The position numbers were made by a program, and so were the translations under genes. The notes below the pieces were generated by a model. That model saw only the letters and a list, made by a program, of their open reading frames with translations, made no database searches and had not been told where the DNA came from. This document shows, in pieces, positions 13,433 to 29,308 of a DNA stretch of 64,000 nucleotides. The DNA is from Tetrahymena thermophila SB210. Lineage: Eukaryota; Ciliophora; Oligohymenophorea; Hymenostomatida; Tetrahymenidae. The stretch covers positions 186,001 through 250,000 of the forward strand of contig NW_002476463.1 of the NCBI RefSeq assembly GCF_000189635.1, given 5' to 3'. Each line of letters opens with the position of its first letter. The stretch's first letter is position 1.

Positions 13433-15633
13433 ATGGCTGATAGGAAATTTTCGATTCATAGGAAATCTTTATATATTAACAGTCCTGTTAATAATTAGAA
13501 TTTTATGATACCTGCACAAAGAAAAAGTATTCTAGAAAGTATTAGCAAAAGACATGATAGCTGTGAATTAAAAACAGGCTTAATTTGTACTGATAATCAT
13601 ATGAAAGAGTCTAACCATGAAGCTAACTAACCGATAATATAAAGACTGAGTTAATCTCAAAATAAAGATTAACTCAGCTCGAGCATGAGCTTACAAACAT
13701 AAGAAGATTTCTAAAAAGAATAACACTAATTAGCTTAACAAAATTTATCTTAAGATAGTTTTTTGCCAATTACTTCTACTATTAACAATAATTTAGCTAG
13801 AGAATATGATTTATCCCAAAAATAACACACTTAATAGATAAAACTAAGCTGCTAATTTAGCTCACTCTAAAGCAGTCCTAGAAAGTCTAATCTTTACAGA
13901 CAAATAAATAACCAATTGCTATAATAAACACTTAGCCCCAAGAATAAAGATGTTTAACAAATTAATTATAACTAAACTCGCATTAAGCATCTCAAAAAAT
14001 AAGAAATTATGCGTTATTATGGACAAATGTTTAAAGAAGTTTAGCTACTAAGACTTTAACCTCAAATGCAAGAAAGAAAAATGACATATTAAGCATTTCA
14101 TTAAAATGATTAGCAAAAATAATAAAATGATTTTGATATCTTGAAGGCTAATTCAGGGTAAATTTAACATGTAAAGAAAAAATAGAATAAAAGAGGATTG
14201 ATGTATACTAATGAACTGTGGAGTGAACCTTATTATATAAAAATACTCAAAACCTCTTAGTTGGATTAAATAGAAAATAAAATTAAAACAGAAAAAAAAT
14301 ATCAAACAGTCTAAGAAAGTGTTAATAAACTCGATGAATATTTTAAATCTCTTGCTGATCCTTAAGAAGATTATTCGCGATTCCAGGGAGTGTTTAGCAG
14401 AAAGAAAATATCATTGAAATAAGATGATCTACTTAAAAATTACATAAAAACTCAAGTGAATTATGAAAATTAGCTGTAAACTTAGAGGAAAATTGCAGAC
14501 ACTATTAGCAACAATCTTAAAAAACCTTAGTAAAAGATTAAGCATTAAGAATCTATTGTTGTTGAATAATAAAATAGTTAAATTGAAATTCTATAAGACA
14601 AAAAATAATTAATGTTATTTTAAGATTGTTAAAAAGTTGAAGAAAGTCCAAGAATGAATTAAATTACTTCAATAAATAAATTTTTAATTAAAAATGACTT
14701 TAAAGAAGAATAAAATGAAGATTTTTAAAATAATTATGACAATGATTTTTATAATGATTAAAATTTAAGACAAATTAATAAATTAGAAGTTAAACCTCAA
14801 TAAAATTTGCAAATAGCTAACTAGTATTTTAATTAGCCACAAGAAAATAAAAAAAAGATAAAAGAATTTAATTTATAATTAAATAACACTAATTTTTTTA
14901 AATCTTATGAGAAGAAATTTATTGATGGATCACAATCAACAAGAAATAGCAATGAAAAATAAATGCCTTTAAAAAAAATAGGATTTGAAACATCAAGAAA
15001 CAATTCTTTAGAGTAATCAACAAAGTCTTCTCCATATTTTTAAAGCTTAAAAAATAGTAGAACTAACTCCATTTACACCACATCTACAAATATGTATAAT
15101 AATTCCATATATCCATTTAAATGAATTTGTTAAAAATTATTTAGGGAAAAATTGGAATTAAGCAGAAAAAACTCTGAAAAAATATTTTAATAAACGAATC
15201 CAGTTTATTTTAATTAATGTAAAAGACTATACACTGAGGGCTCTTTTCTCAGTCAAAAACAGTAAATATAACCAGATAGCATTATAGAAAAAGATCATTA
15301 AAAGTTTAGAGACAACATAAACTATATTTTAGAGGAATGCTAAAAGATTCAAAATGAAAGCAAATAAATAAAAAGGTAAATTTAATATTTTTTTTAAATT
15401 AAAATTAATTTTAAAATAAATGAATTCTTAGTAAAATAAATGAGAAGATGAAAGAATCTTAAATATACAACTAAATTTAATTAAAAATATTAAGAATGAA
15501 ATAGTAAAAGTAGCTACTAACAGATTTTAATTAGAAATCACAAGAATAGAGAGACTAAATTGATTAAAGAAGAAAAGAAATAAATTTATATTAATTTGTA
15601 AAAGGAGATAATATTTTAAAGCAGAATAGTTGA
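13433..15633 (+). CDS. Q/N-rich coiled-coil protein of unknown function
   Basis: Three exons (13433-15093, 15145-15375, 15432-15633) give 697 residues. The first intron is 51 nt, a multiple of three, and contains an in-frame TGA. Unspliced, the frame would stop at 15124 after 563 residues. The frame continues after removal of the GTATAA...TTTAG segment, and the reading downstream is clearly coding-like. The second intron is 56 nt. The protein is hydrophilic and Q/N/K/S-rich, with charged helical stretches likely to form coiled coils near residues 220-400 and 555-650. No enzymatic motif, signal peptide or membrane span was recognised. It converges with the minus-strand LRR gene that ends at 15841. 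Confidence 0.8.
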
Positions 15634-15840
15634 TTTTATTGAAAAAAATATTTATTTTTTAACTCAAATAAATTATCTTGTTAATTCTAATTTAAAATTA
15701 AAATAATCTATTTTGAAATTTTCATTAAATTTTATTAAATATTTTCTATTTTTACATTTATTCCTCACTGTAATTCTATCTAAGTTAATAATAAAACTTA
15801 TTGCAAAATTGATTATGAATTTTAGATAATAACTAATTTA

Positions 15841-18156
15841 TCATTAAATCAAATCTAGATAAGATTGCTAAAAAGAATTCAGCAATATCTTGCTAAATAG
15901 TTTATTAAACGCAATGAAATTAAAAAGTTAATGATTCGACTTTTAAATCCAATACTTCCAGTTTTCTTCAGATGCTATATCTACTGATATCGATCTTGGA
16001 TCATTTATATTTAAATATAAATATCCTATTTCAATATTATCAATTTGATTGTTCTCTAAAAGCAAGTCTACTTCTTTGATATTTTCACATTTTGAAATCT
16101 GCATAATAAGTTTAGATCCTCCTAGATTCGTAATTTTATTATCAGTGAAATTTAAATAAATTTTATCTAAATGAGTGCATAAATTTAGGTAGTTTGTAAA
16201 ATTTATAACACCTTCATCACTGATCTTATTTTTAGATAATGCAATAACTAAACTATTTATCATTTAGCATTTTGAAATATAAAAAGAAAATAATTCAATT
16301 CCTTTATTTCCTATATCATTATTAGTAAAATCTAATGAAACTGATTCCAGTTGCTCGCAATTTGAGATAGAGCTAATTATTTAGCTATAACCACTATCTG
16401 TAATTTAGTTATAACTCATTCCTATTTATATTTTACTTAGTTACTTCATATTCTTTATTCCGTTTGCTAATGAGCTACAGATTTTGTCACCACATTTATT
16501 AAAAGATAGCCCTAAAGATAACTCTTTAATATTTTAAAGAGTTTTTAAACCAATTCCTAAGCCCTCCATAGACTAGTCTTCTATTTAATTATTTTCTAAT
16601 GATATTGCTAATTATTAAAGATCTAAGAAATTAGAAAGACATTCTCCTAACATTTATAAACCTATTCCATTAATCATGTTTTTTTGGAAGAAAATACTTA
16701 GATTTTATAAATATTCACAATCTTGAATGTTAATTATAAATGATTCTAAGTTATCTATCTAATTTTATTCCATATTGATTGTAAGACTTACAAGCTAAGT
16801 GCAATTATTAAATTTCAAATCAGACAGGGATTACGAAGTTATTCTATTATTAGAAAAATTAATATAAATTGTTTAAAGCTTATTTCTTGTGGAAATTCCT
16901 AATCCGAAACCAGAAATCCCATTATCCTCTATTTAATTAGACTAAAAGTTTAGCTTTAAGCTTTAAATTGAAGTACAATTAGATAACCCAATACCAATTT
17001 ACTTGCATCCTTCGTTGCAAATATTGTTGCCTTATAAATCTAAGTCCAGATGCTTTAAACTAGCTAAATTTGATAAACTCTTTCCAATTTCAATAGCTGA
17101 ATTATCCCCAATTTTATTAGAAATTAATCCTAATTGACAAAATTAAATGTTTTTGGATTGAACTAGAAACTAGATAGTAGAGATAGCTCCTTCATCTCCT
17201 ATTTCATTATAACTTAAATCAACTATACAAGATATGATGTTACTTCTGTTTGATATTCCTACTCCAATTTGAACAGCTCCTTACTCTCTAATAGAGTTTT
17301 AACTTAAATTAAGTAATAATTTTTATATTTTTGAAGAGGTGCTTTCTAATCCTTTACCAAAACTAAAGGCTCCATTATTTCCTATTTAATTATTTTCTAA
17401 ATTTACTTCCAAAAGCAGAAGTTATTGAAGAGTTTAAATTCCTTCTCCTAATCCCTCTACACCTATATCTCCTATACTGTTATTGCTTAATGCAAGATTT
17501 AAGATCATTAAATTATTTAATTTAGATAAGCAAGCACCTAGTTGTAATCCTCCTTCTTCACCAATAGTATTTTGGTTAAAATCCAATTGTAATTTTATAA
17601 GCTTCTCACACTACTATATCTCTTAGCAAAAACCTATCGCGCCAATTTAACCAATATTATTTTTGCAAAAATTCAATTAAAGTTAAGAAATATTTTAACA
17701 ATATGATATTCCCTTAGCTATACCAATTATACCAAGATCTTTTATCTTGCATTTTTCAAAACCTAGCTATAAAGACTTAAGTTTATTAAAGTAAGTAAGA
17801 GCTATCCCTAAACCCTCACAAGAGCTATCAGTTATATTAGAAAAGCTGAAATCGAGTTTGAGCTCAAACAAAGTTTTGCAATTTTATGTTCTTTCTTCAT
17901 TTTCTTTGCTCTTTTACATCATAAAATTTTAAAACAATGTAAAATTAGATTAGCAGCTAATCTCATCACTTTTTGGCTGTTTTATTTTTTAGAAAAACTT
18001 TTCCAAGTAATAAAGCTACTCACAAATGCTTATAATCTTATTAGCTACATTTGATGAGCCTTCAGCCATATCTTTTAGAATATTTGAAAACTCTTTAATT
18101 CTCTCATCTGCCTAAGTTCTCAAAATTTCTTCTTATGATTAATTTTATCTACTCAT
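15841..18156 (-). CDS. Leucine-rich-repeat protein (ribonuclease-inhibitor-like repeats), 771 aa
   Basis: One uninterrupted frame of 772 codons with TGA as stop. An N-terminal helical, Q-rich region (1 to about 90) is followed by roughly 20 LRRs of alternating type from about residue 95 to 710, with the motif L-x-L-x-x-N-x-I-G/x-D/N-x-G (for example N-x-I-G-D-I-G and N-x-I-G-D-E-G). The last ~60 residues lack repeats. Such proteins usually serve as protein-binding scaffolds; no catalytic domain is present. It is divergent from MCM3, with 820 nt between the starts, so the two may share an upstream region. Unlike the LRR gene at 36947, all repeats lie in a single exon. Confidence 0.85.
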
Positions 18157-18976
18157 TACTAAATACTAACTAACTACTAGCTGTCAAATCTATATATTTT
18201 ATAAACTTAAAAATTAAGATTAAGATTAAATGAATTAAATTTTTTTTAATTTGGTTGAATAAAAAATCACTAAAAAGATACAATTAAAAATAAAAAAAAA
18301 TAGATTATTTCATTATTTTATTATAAAAATATCTTGTATTTTGAAAATTAAAAATTTGTATAAATTAATTAACAATACACTAATTATTTAATTATTTTGC
18401 GCTTTAATATTTAATAAAGTAATTTATTTTGAAAATCAACTATAAATGTAGTATTCAAATGTAATTTTTTTAAAAATTTTAAATTATAATTTAAATTTAT
18501 GTTTTGCTAGGTTAGATCGTGTCTTTACAAGATAAAGTCTTATGAAATGGAGAAAAGATATTTAAATTAAAATTAAGATTATCGTTAATTAATATGAATA
18601 GGATAAGTAGGATTTGGTAATAATTTAGTGACAATACTGCAAATTCAAAAATTTAATATTTCCTCAAATAATTTGAATTTTGATAAATTACCTCCAAATA
18701 TATAGAATATTTAGTTAAAAACCCGCCGTATAGACATCATTTGCCTCCAAAATAAATAGTAAGTTATCAATAATAAAATTAAGGAGAATGATTGCATTTA
18801 ATTAAAAAAGATATGTATGTTACAAAGCACACACAAAAAATCTAAATTAATAAATAAGATAATAATTAGACAATAAATTAATTAAAAAATTAAAGATTTT
18901 AAAAAGAAAAAACAAAGAAATATCTTATTAAAGACATATAAAATCAATAGCAAGATATAAATTGTAATAAATAAAG
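18157..18976. promoter_or_regulatory. Divergent intergenic region between LRR gene and MCM3
   Basis: Lies between two genes transcribed away from each other and must hold both promoters. It includes a slightly less AT-rich stretch with an A-A-C-C-C-G-C-C-G-T element near 18720. No specific binding motif was recognised. Confidence 0.4.
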
Positions 18977-21935
<2,959 letters not shown>

Positions 21936-22909
21936 AAAATAAATAGAAATTAATAAATAAGTAGCATTTTCCTAAAGGTTATTTATCTGTAATAACTAAA
22001 TTAAATTTTAAAATAATCTTAATTAATTAAGGTATAAAAATAGTAACTAACTAAAAATAAATAAATAAACAAACAAACAAAATCGTTAAATAAATAAATA
22101 TTTATACTATAACCAAATAAATAAATCAACTAATAAATTTCCAAATTTAAAGAGAAATTTATTTAATATTTACTATTCCATTTATGTTTATAAATAAATA
22201 AATCTAAATAATAATATTGCAAATAAAATAAATAAATACATTCATAAATATATACTTGTCTTAAATTAATAATTCTATCAGTTTCATCAATTTTTTTACT
22301 AAATAATATTTCAAATTATCATCAAAAAAGTTTGATTATTTTATATTTAATTTGTTTGATTAAAGTTCTTAATCCAATAATATAAAAATTTTAATTTATC
22401 TTTATAAAAATAAATAAGATACTCGCTTAAAGGATAATACAAATTTATTTCATATTCTTCTCTCTTTTCCAATTAATTGTATTAATAAAAAGTAATATCA
22501 CAGAACAGAATAAAACAAAAATAAATAAACTTTTATTAAATTAGTAATTCTGTCAGTTTTCATCAAATATTTTCAATAATTTAAAAAACCATTTTCAAAC
22601 ATTAACTGATACTAAATTAACTATTAAATAGCTCCTTATTGATTCATAATATTAGTCACAACAATATTTTAATTTAACCCATTTATCTCAAATATTAGTA
22701 AAAATGTTTACTTAAAAAATAAAAAAGCTGAGATTAAAATGAATTTTATTAAAAATTTTTAATTTAATAAAATTATCAATAAATATATAGAGGATATTGT
22801 TTACAATTGAAATTAATACGATTTTATTTACTAATAAAACTATTTAAATTTAAAAATACTTTTTAATTGAAAAAATATAAAGTAATTAGTGTTTGCTTTT
22901 TGAATGAAT
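21936..22909. other. AT-rich spacer between convergent MCM3 and UBA2 genes
   Basis: Holds both 3' flanks. A run of AAAT/AAAC tetranucleotide repeats lies around 22045-22095 and further AAATA repeats continue to about 22250. No gene is supported. Confidence 0.6.
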
Positions 22910-24931
22910 TCAAATATACTTATATCTCTTAAATATATCTATTTTTTCTTTAAAAGTTTGCTCATGCTTTAGTTTTATATATTGAATTTGTTGCTACTTT
23001 ATTCTAGTAGGGTCACTATTTTGATCACAAACTACTTGTTATCCTTATAAAGAGCTATCATGCATTAAATTGAACTCCCAAGTGATCTAATTATCAATGC
23101 TAAATAGCTTAAATTTAGTGTAGTCTTAATTATAATTTGGAAGTTCGCTAATTTTCTTTAGTAGTAAGTTGTCAAATATCTTTCTCAAACTAATCTAATG
23201 AGGGTCATAATATACTTTATCATCTATTTTGATAATTTAATTATATGCTAAGTACTATTCTTCAAAAATTTATTTGAGCTATCCAAAAGTTATTTGAGTG
23301 CAATTTGCTTTTATGTTTATGTAGCAATTAGCTGGAGAGCAAACAGGACAAGATAATTGTGGAAGCTTTTAAATTAAATTTATAGTTTAAAAAAATGTGC
23401 TTATTTAATATGGATAATTTACAGATAACTGTGCTGGAGTTATTTTGCTTTGATCACCATTTTGGACTAAATACTCGCTGAATAGTTAAGGCTTAGTTTT
23501 GGCATAACCTTTCATTATTTTAATTGCTTCATTTACTTGGATAGCAGAAACGATAGCGTTTGTTGATGCTATAGTTTAATTGATATTTAATAATTTATTT
23601 ATATTTTTAAATTAAATAAATACCTATTGCAGGGATAATATTTCCAACCATTTATTTTATTTTATGCTCTGAGAGATATCTCAACTTATTCTTTTCATTT
23701 TCCTTATTAAGGAAATTAAATGTACGCAAATTAGTGATTGCAGCGACAAATTTCAAAGCCAGTTAATCATCTTTATCAAATTTTAGTTCTCCTAAAGCTT
23801 CTTTTCTATGATGAAATACATCTAAAAACGCTTAAATAAATTTCTGTGCATACTCCTTAATAGTGAAGATTTTTTCGTCTTCTAACAATTTGCGATTATT
23901 TCTTTCATCAAAGTAAACAGCATCTTCTTTGTTGTCAATTTATAAAGATTGCTCAAAAGAAATTGGGAATCTTTCTTTTTCATCACATTTTTAAATGTCT
24001 TCGTTGAAAATCTTTTCAAATAACTGAAGAGCTTTTTCTTTTGGGTCTTAGACATTCTTGATTCCCTCTTTGAAAATATCTTAAATATAGTTTTCCAACA
24101 AATTTGAATCATCTTGGTTCCCAAATATCAAATTAAACATATTAGAAGCCCAAACTATGCAGTGAATAGGTTCAGAAGGTCTAGTTCTAATTGAGCAAAC
24201 ATTAAAGCTAGTTTATTGTTTGACTTCTGGAGTGCAATTTCTGCATTCAAATAAATCTTTTATTCTAGTCTATGTCTATCCTGTTTGAATAAATTTTTTA
24301 AAACATTAAAATTCTTATTTTATTTGAAATTTTCAAAGCAATAAAATTATATTTTACTCCTAATTTACTTGAAAAATATATTCTTTAAATTTTTAAGGGT
24401 TAAAATATTGAGTAGACTTTGAAAAATACAATAATTTTCAATTTATTGTTAAAATTAATTATTACCATTAAATGCAGAAGTTCCAGCCTCTACCATAGGA
24501 ATGTTATTCACTGTACACATCTTACCAAAGTGCCTTCTAGCTCCTTAGTTATCAAAAGCACAAAATGCAATATCAAATTATTTATAAAATAAATCATCAA
24601 ACTTTGGATCATAAATATTTCCTAAAATAGCATCTACTTACAAGATATTTGGTTCAATTAATAGTACTCCTTCTTTAGCGCAAGCAGATTTAGCTTTTCC
24701 TACATGATGTTTTCTGAAATAGAATTGCCTATTTAAATTGGTTAGCTCTATTGTATCTAAATCGATCATTGTAAATTTCCTAAATCCTGTTTTACTTAAT
24801 GATTTAATTATTTCACATCCAACACCACCTGCTCCTCCAATTAAAACATTTGATTAGATAATTTTATTGTAAACTTCTTCACCATAAATTAGCTTCAAGC
24901 TTCTGTCAGACCTTTAAGCCTCTATTTCCAT
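22910..24931 (-). CDS. UBA2: SUMO-activating enzyme subunit 2 (UBA2/SAE2-like)
   Basis: Three exons on the minus strand (24931-24466, 24280-23624, 23568-22910) give 593 residues. The adenylation domain has the nucleotide-binding G-G-A-G-G-V-G (32-38), the acidic I-D-L-D-T-I-E (56-62) and N-L-N-R-Q-F (65-70). The catalytic cysteine is in V-C-S-I-R at about residue 184, followed by P-S-E-P-I-H-C-I-V-W, which is diagnostic of UBA2. Zinc ligands are C-x2-C at 168/171 and C-P-V-C at 448-451. A ubiquitin-fold domain follows. The protein pairs with AOS1/SAE1 to activate SUMO with ATP and hand it to UBC9. It is slightly shorter than animal UBA2, mainly in the C-terminal tail. Introns are 185 and 55 nt. 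Confidence 0.93.
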
Positions 24932-26568
24932 TTTATAAATATCTCCTTTTAATATAAATATCTTATGAATAATTAATTAATCAATCAAAAAATTAATTAA
25001 AAATATCTTACAAAGAAACAATATCAGAAAGTATTTGCACAATATTTTTTATCATATCAGCTTTCAAATTCTAATAACTTTCATAAAATCTTTATCCAAT
25101 AAAAGACTTTAAATATACTAACCAAAACTAAATTTAAAAGGTACTTTTTTACTCAACCTTTCATAAATATTTAATCAATGTTTGCATTTAATATATTTTA
25201 TTAAGAGAAATATCTTTATTATAAATTTTTTTTGCTTGTTAAAACACCTTAAAAGTTAAAAAAATTAATATTTGACTTTCTTAAAATAATATTTTTAATA
25301 ATAGTTTGTTTTCATTCAAATAAATTTAGCTAATTAAGACCTTATTTTTTCAATCATAATTATAAAAAATTCTAATAGCATCAATTTTATTTTAAAGCTA
25401 TGAAAGAAAAGCTGATAATTTGAAAAATAATATTAATAAATTTATTTATACGAAATTTACTTTATTAAAAATTGTGTATATTAGAATGAAATAAATTTTA
25501 GTATTTATCTAAATTATATTCATTTATAGTAATATTTATTCTAAATTATTTACTGTAGGCTCTCGTCTATAATCGTCTATAAGAATAATTTGAGAATAAG
25601 GTGGAAAAAATTTCAAAAGTAAAATTTAGAAACAATTTATTTATTTTTAGACTCTCATTATAGAAGAGTACTTAAGGTAGCTATATTTTTATTTAAAATA
25701 AATATCAAAGATTAAATTTTTTGTCAAAAGTGAAGGTTGCTATTGATAAAATAATTTTAAAGCAAAACTTTTATCAAGCTTATTAAATAAAAATATGCTT
25801 AATTATTAATTAATTAATTATTGCATTAATTAGTTAGAATGAATACAATCAAAATATGAAGGAATTTTTATTTATAGTAATATTAATACGTAATATAAAT
25901 ATAATAATTTAATTATTGTAAACTAGTCATGAAAACTCATTTACAAATTAGTAATATTTAAAAGATATGGTACTTTAGTTTATTATGTGTATACCAAATA
26001 GATACCATTTTTTAATAAGTAGTCCATTAGATTATCAGATGGAGTTATTTATTTATTTATTAGAAATTTAGATGGCTTTACAAAGTTCCAATATAACTTT
26101 TTAATGCTGATATTAAATTTATTTTTTCTATAACTAAAAAAAATTTTGTAATGAATAGTTTTTATTTCAGACATTGAATTTTTAATAACTATTTTTATCA
26201 TTTTTAGTAAATATAAATTATATTTTATCAAAAGTACTATAAATTATAACTTACATTTGCATCATATAAGATGCATCTTTTTGTACATTTGAATGCAGTT
26301 TAAAATTTATAAAAATGTCTCAAGCATTCATTCATATTTTATATAATAATGACACATCACTTATTTTTCTGTAGAAATTTAAGCAAATGTTCTATTTTTC
26401 AAAACAAATTTAATGTTCTATTTGATTTTTAAAAGGAGCATTAAAAGCACTAAACAATTAATTACTTTTTACAGTCAGATAATAATTAAGTAAAAGAATA
26501 CATAAATTTTAAAGCAAACAAAATACAATTTTTTAATAGAATAGTTAGCACATAGTATTTAAAACAAG
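24932..26568. other. AT-rich spacer
   Basis: No gene is supported. A minus-strand open stretch around 25800-26231 has intergenic-like composition and I do not call it. Near 25570 there is a short direct repeat of TCGTCTATAA. Confidence 0.5.
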
Positions 26569-27423
26569 ATGATAATTGGCAAAGTTTTTATGCTGATGAT
26601 GGCTAAGAAAAAACTTGAATGCGGAAAGAATGAAAAGTAAACTTTTTGGCGTTAGTTTTAAGCTTAGACTATTAAGGATTTAAATAAAGCTTCCTTTTTA
26701 GTTTGCTAAAGGTTTCCACTTGGATTGTGGTCTTTAGGTTTTCTTTTTAGTGTTATTGGAATTACTATAATTGGGTTAGTAATGATGCACAAGCATATTT
26801 TTCTTGATGAAATAGATGGCTTGACATATTTTACAAAGATGATTATTAGTTTATTAACACTTATTAGCGGAATGATCATGCTCATCGTTGCTAAGAAAGA
26901 AAAATTGAGGATAAATAAAAACGAAGATCTTATTTATGTAGAATATAAAAACATATTCTTTAGAGGACATCTTGAAGGCAGATATTTACACAGTCTCAAG
27001 GATTTTTATGTTGTCAAAAAAGGCATTTAAACTTTTACAGAAAACACTATCCATTATGTTATTAGATTTGAATTTAATGATGATTTTGATAATCTAGAAG
27101 TAGCTGAAAGCAGAAGATTTTTGGATATCAAAAAAAAGTATATCTAAATTTGTGTATATCTTGATAAAGAAGCTTAGTAAATGGAAAATATTAAGTTTGT
27201 AGATGAAAGCTAAGTTACTTTAAATTGGAAAAAAAGAAATGAAACCAAGAAAATTATAAAAAAACCTCCTTAGTTATCTTCTTAAAACTTTAAAAACCCT
27301 GCTGAATCTTCTTTAAATTCCTTAGAATCTGAGACAGTATAGAATAAGCAAATACCTTCTAAAACATAGAGCTTGATAAATAGCATAAAAATTTTAAAAA
27401 AGTTCAAAGTCAATGATGATTGA
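26569..27423 (+). CDS. Two-pass membrane protein of unknown function
   Basis: A single exon of 284 residues. A basic N-terminus (1-50) is followed by two hydrophobic segments at about 54-75 and 88-107, with a short D/E-containing loop between them. A soluble region of about 170 residues follows, alternating hydrophobic and charged residues, and the tail is K/S/N-rich. The order (two helices close together, then a cytosolic beta-rich-looking stretch) recalls small membrane proteins with a PH-like domain, but I could not recognise a family. It stands alone, with long spacers on both sides. Confidence 0.75.
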
Positions 27424-28993
27424 AATTTATAAATTATTTGTAAATATTTTAAGTAAGCCAAAACCTACCAAAATTATTTACAAATAATTGTAATACAATT
27501 CTTAATTTCCTAGTTCAAAAAGTAACTCAAATAAATATAAAAATTAATTAGGAATTACCAACATTTAGTATAATAAATAAATAAATAAAAAGCAGGTCTG
27601 CAATACAAAATATCTTAACTTCTCTAAACAATTAATACAAATTCATCCATATATCTATCTATATATCTATATATCCACCTCTATCCAATTCTATTATTTA
27701 TTGTAATATATATAAATTCTCAGTTTATTCATTTGATTTGCATGTGTTATAAATAAATTTTAAAAACTAATTTATTTTACAATTAAATAACTTCATGAAC
27801 AATTTAAGCTAAAAAGCAAATAAAATTAAAATAAGTAAATTTATATTGATAATTTAAAAGAGAGTAGATTTATTAACAAAGCACATACATATATTCTTTT
27901 ATAAGAAGTTCACACCTCCACCAATAATAGTAAATTTCAATATTTTAAATTTTATTTCTATTTCTTCCAATAAACAATTTGAAATAAATTAATTAATTTA
28001 AATTATCCAATTTTATTTTTCAACATTATTGAAAACATTTTATCTTATAATTTAAAAAATAAAGTAAATAAAATTGATTTTTTCAATAATAATTTTTTAT
28101 TAAAATATAATATCATGGTTAAATATAGACTCTAATTTATCTAAATTAAAAAATTTTTTAGATTATACAAGGATTTAAATGGATAAATATGGTTTGTATT
28201 TTAGTTAATTTTAGAAAACTTTTAAAAATTAATATTTAGAAAATGAATAATTAAGATATAAAACATAAAAATTTTAATTAATATTATAATAATTTTATGA
28301 AATATTACTAATTAATAATGATATAATTAAAGATTAGGGATATTTCAAATGCAGGAACATGTATTTATCAAAAATTTAATTATTGATGAATTTTAATATT
28401 TATAAACCATTTATCTAATTAATAATTAATCTTAACTTTAGAGGATAATTATATTTTATGAGCATATATTTTCTATACTTTATTATAAATTGTATAATTA
28501 TAAATTGTTTCAATTAAATTTTAAATTATAAACTTAATAAATAAATTTCTAAATTTTATTAGTTAAAATATTTTAAATAAAAAATAAAAAAGATTAGGTA
28601 CAAAAAAAAACCAATATAAAATATGCTCTAACGCTTAATATTAAAATAGATTCATTAAAGACACGTTAATAAAATCTTAATAATTACTATTGAAGGTAAT
28701 GAATAGGCTTTTAAATGTTTAAATTTGATATTTAAATTATAAAATAGTAAATTTTTAAATTTTAAATATTTTAGAAAGAAATATAAAAATTTTTACAATA
28801 AATAAAGAATACTATTCTAATGAATAGACATTAATATCCGTTTTTAATCAGATTTACTTTTTAAAAACAGTTTGAAATGCTTATTTATTTATGTGTTTAT
28901 TTGTCTAAAACCAGATTTTTATAAAGTAAAAAAAATTAATTATTACATCAGAACACTAATAATATCTAACTAAGTCAAAACAAACCTAAATAA
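27424..28993. other. AT-rich spacer
   Basis: Contains a TATC/TATA microsatellite-like run at about 27645-27680. I see no gene or structured RNA. Confidence 0.6.
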
Positions 28994-29308
28994 ATGTCTG
29001 AACCATAACCTAATAACAGTCTAAAAGCTCCTGAAATCTAAACCGCAAGACATGATAATCATAAAGATTATCAGCCTGTTTCCGCTTATTGCTCCCATTG
29101 TAAAAAAGAGGAGAATGCTCCAGTTCTTACTTACAAAACAGGAACTGGTACTTATCTTTGTTGTTTTATTTGGTGTTGTGTAGCAGTAATTCCTGGTCTA
29201 ATTCCTTTTTGCTGTAATAGATGCAAAGATAAAGTATATACTTGTCCTGAATGTGGATTAGTAATTAGAAAAGATACCTATGAGCCATGCAACTGCAACA
29301 AATAATGA
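28994..29308 (+). CDS. LITAF-domain zinc-binding membrane-associated protein
   Basis: A single exon of 104 residues. The LITAF layout is complete: C-S-H-C knuckle at 33-36, a G-T-G-T-Y turn, a hydrophobic Cys-rich stretch at 53-74 ending P-F-C-C, and the second knuckle Y-T-C-P-E-C-G at 82-88. In LITAF/SIMPLE proteins the two CxxC motifs bind one zinc ion, and the hydrophobic segment dips into the membrane from the cytosolic side of endosomes or lysosomes. The N-terminal 30 residues are P/Q/N-rich, where animal homologues have trafficking motifs. It has no introns. Unusually high GC for the region supports coding. Confidence 0.9.

Noticed and set aside
25774-26231. Open minus-strand stretch starting near 26201-26231
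   Set aside because: Composition is like spacer DNA, it lacks a clean start-to-stop frame under the ciliate code, and such lengths arise by chance when only TGA stops.
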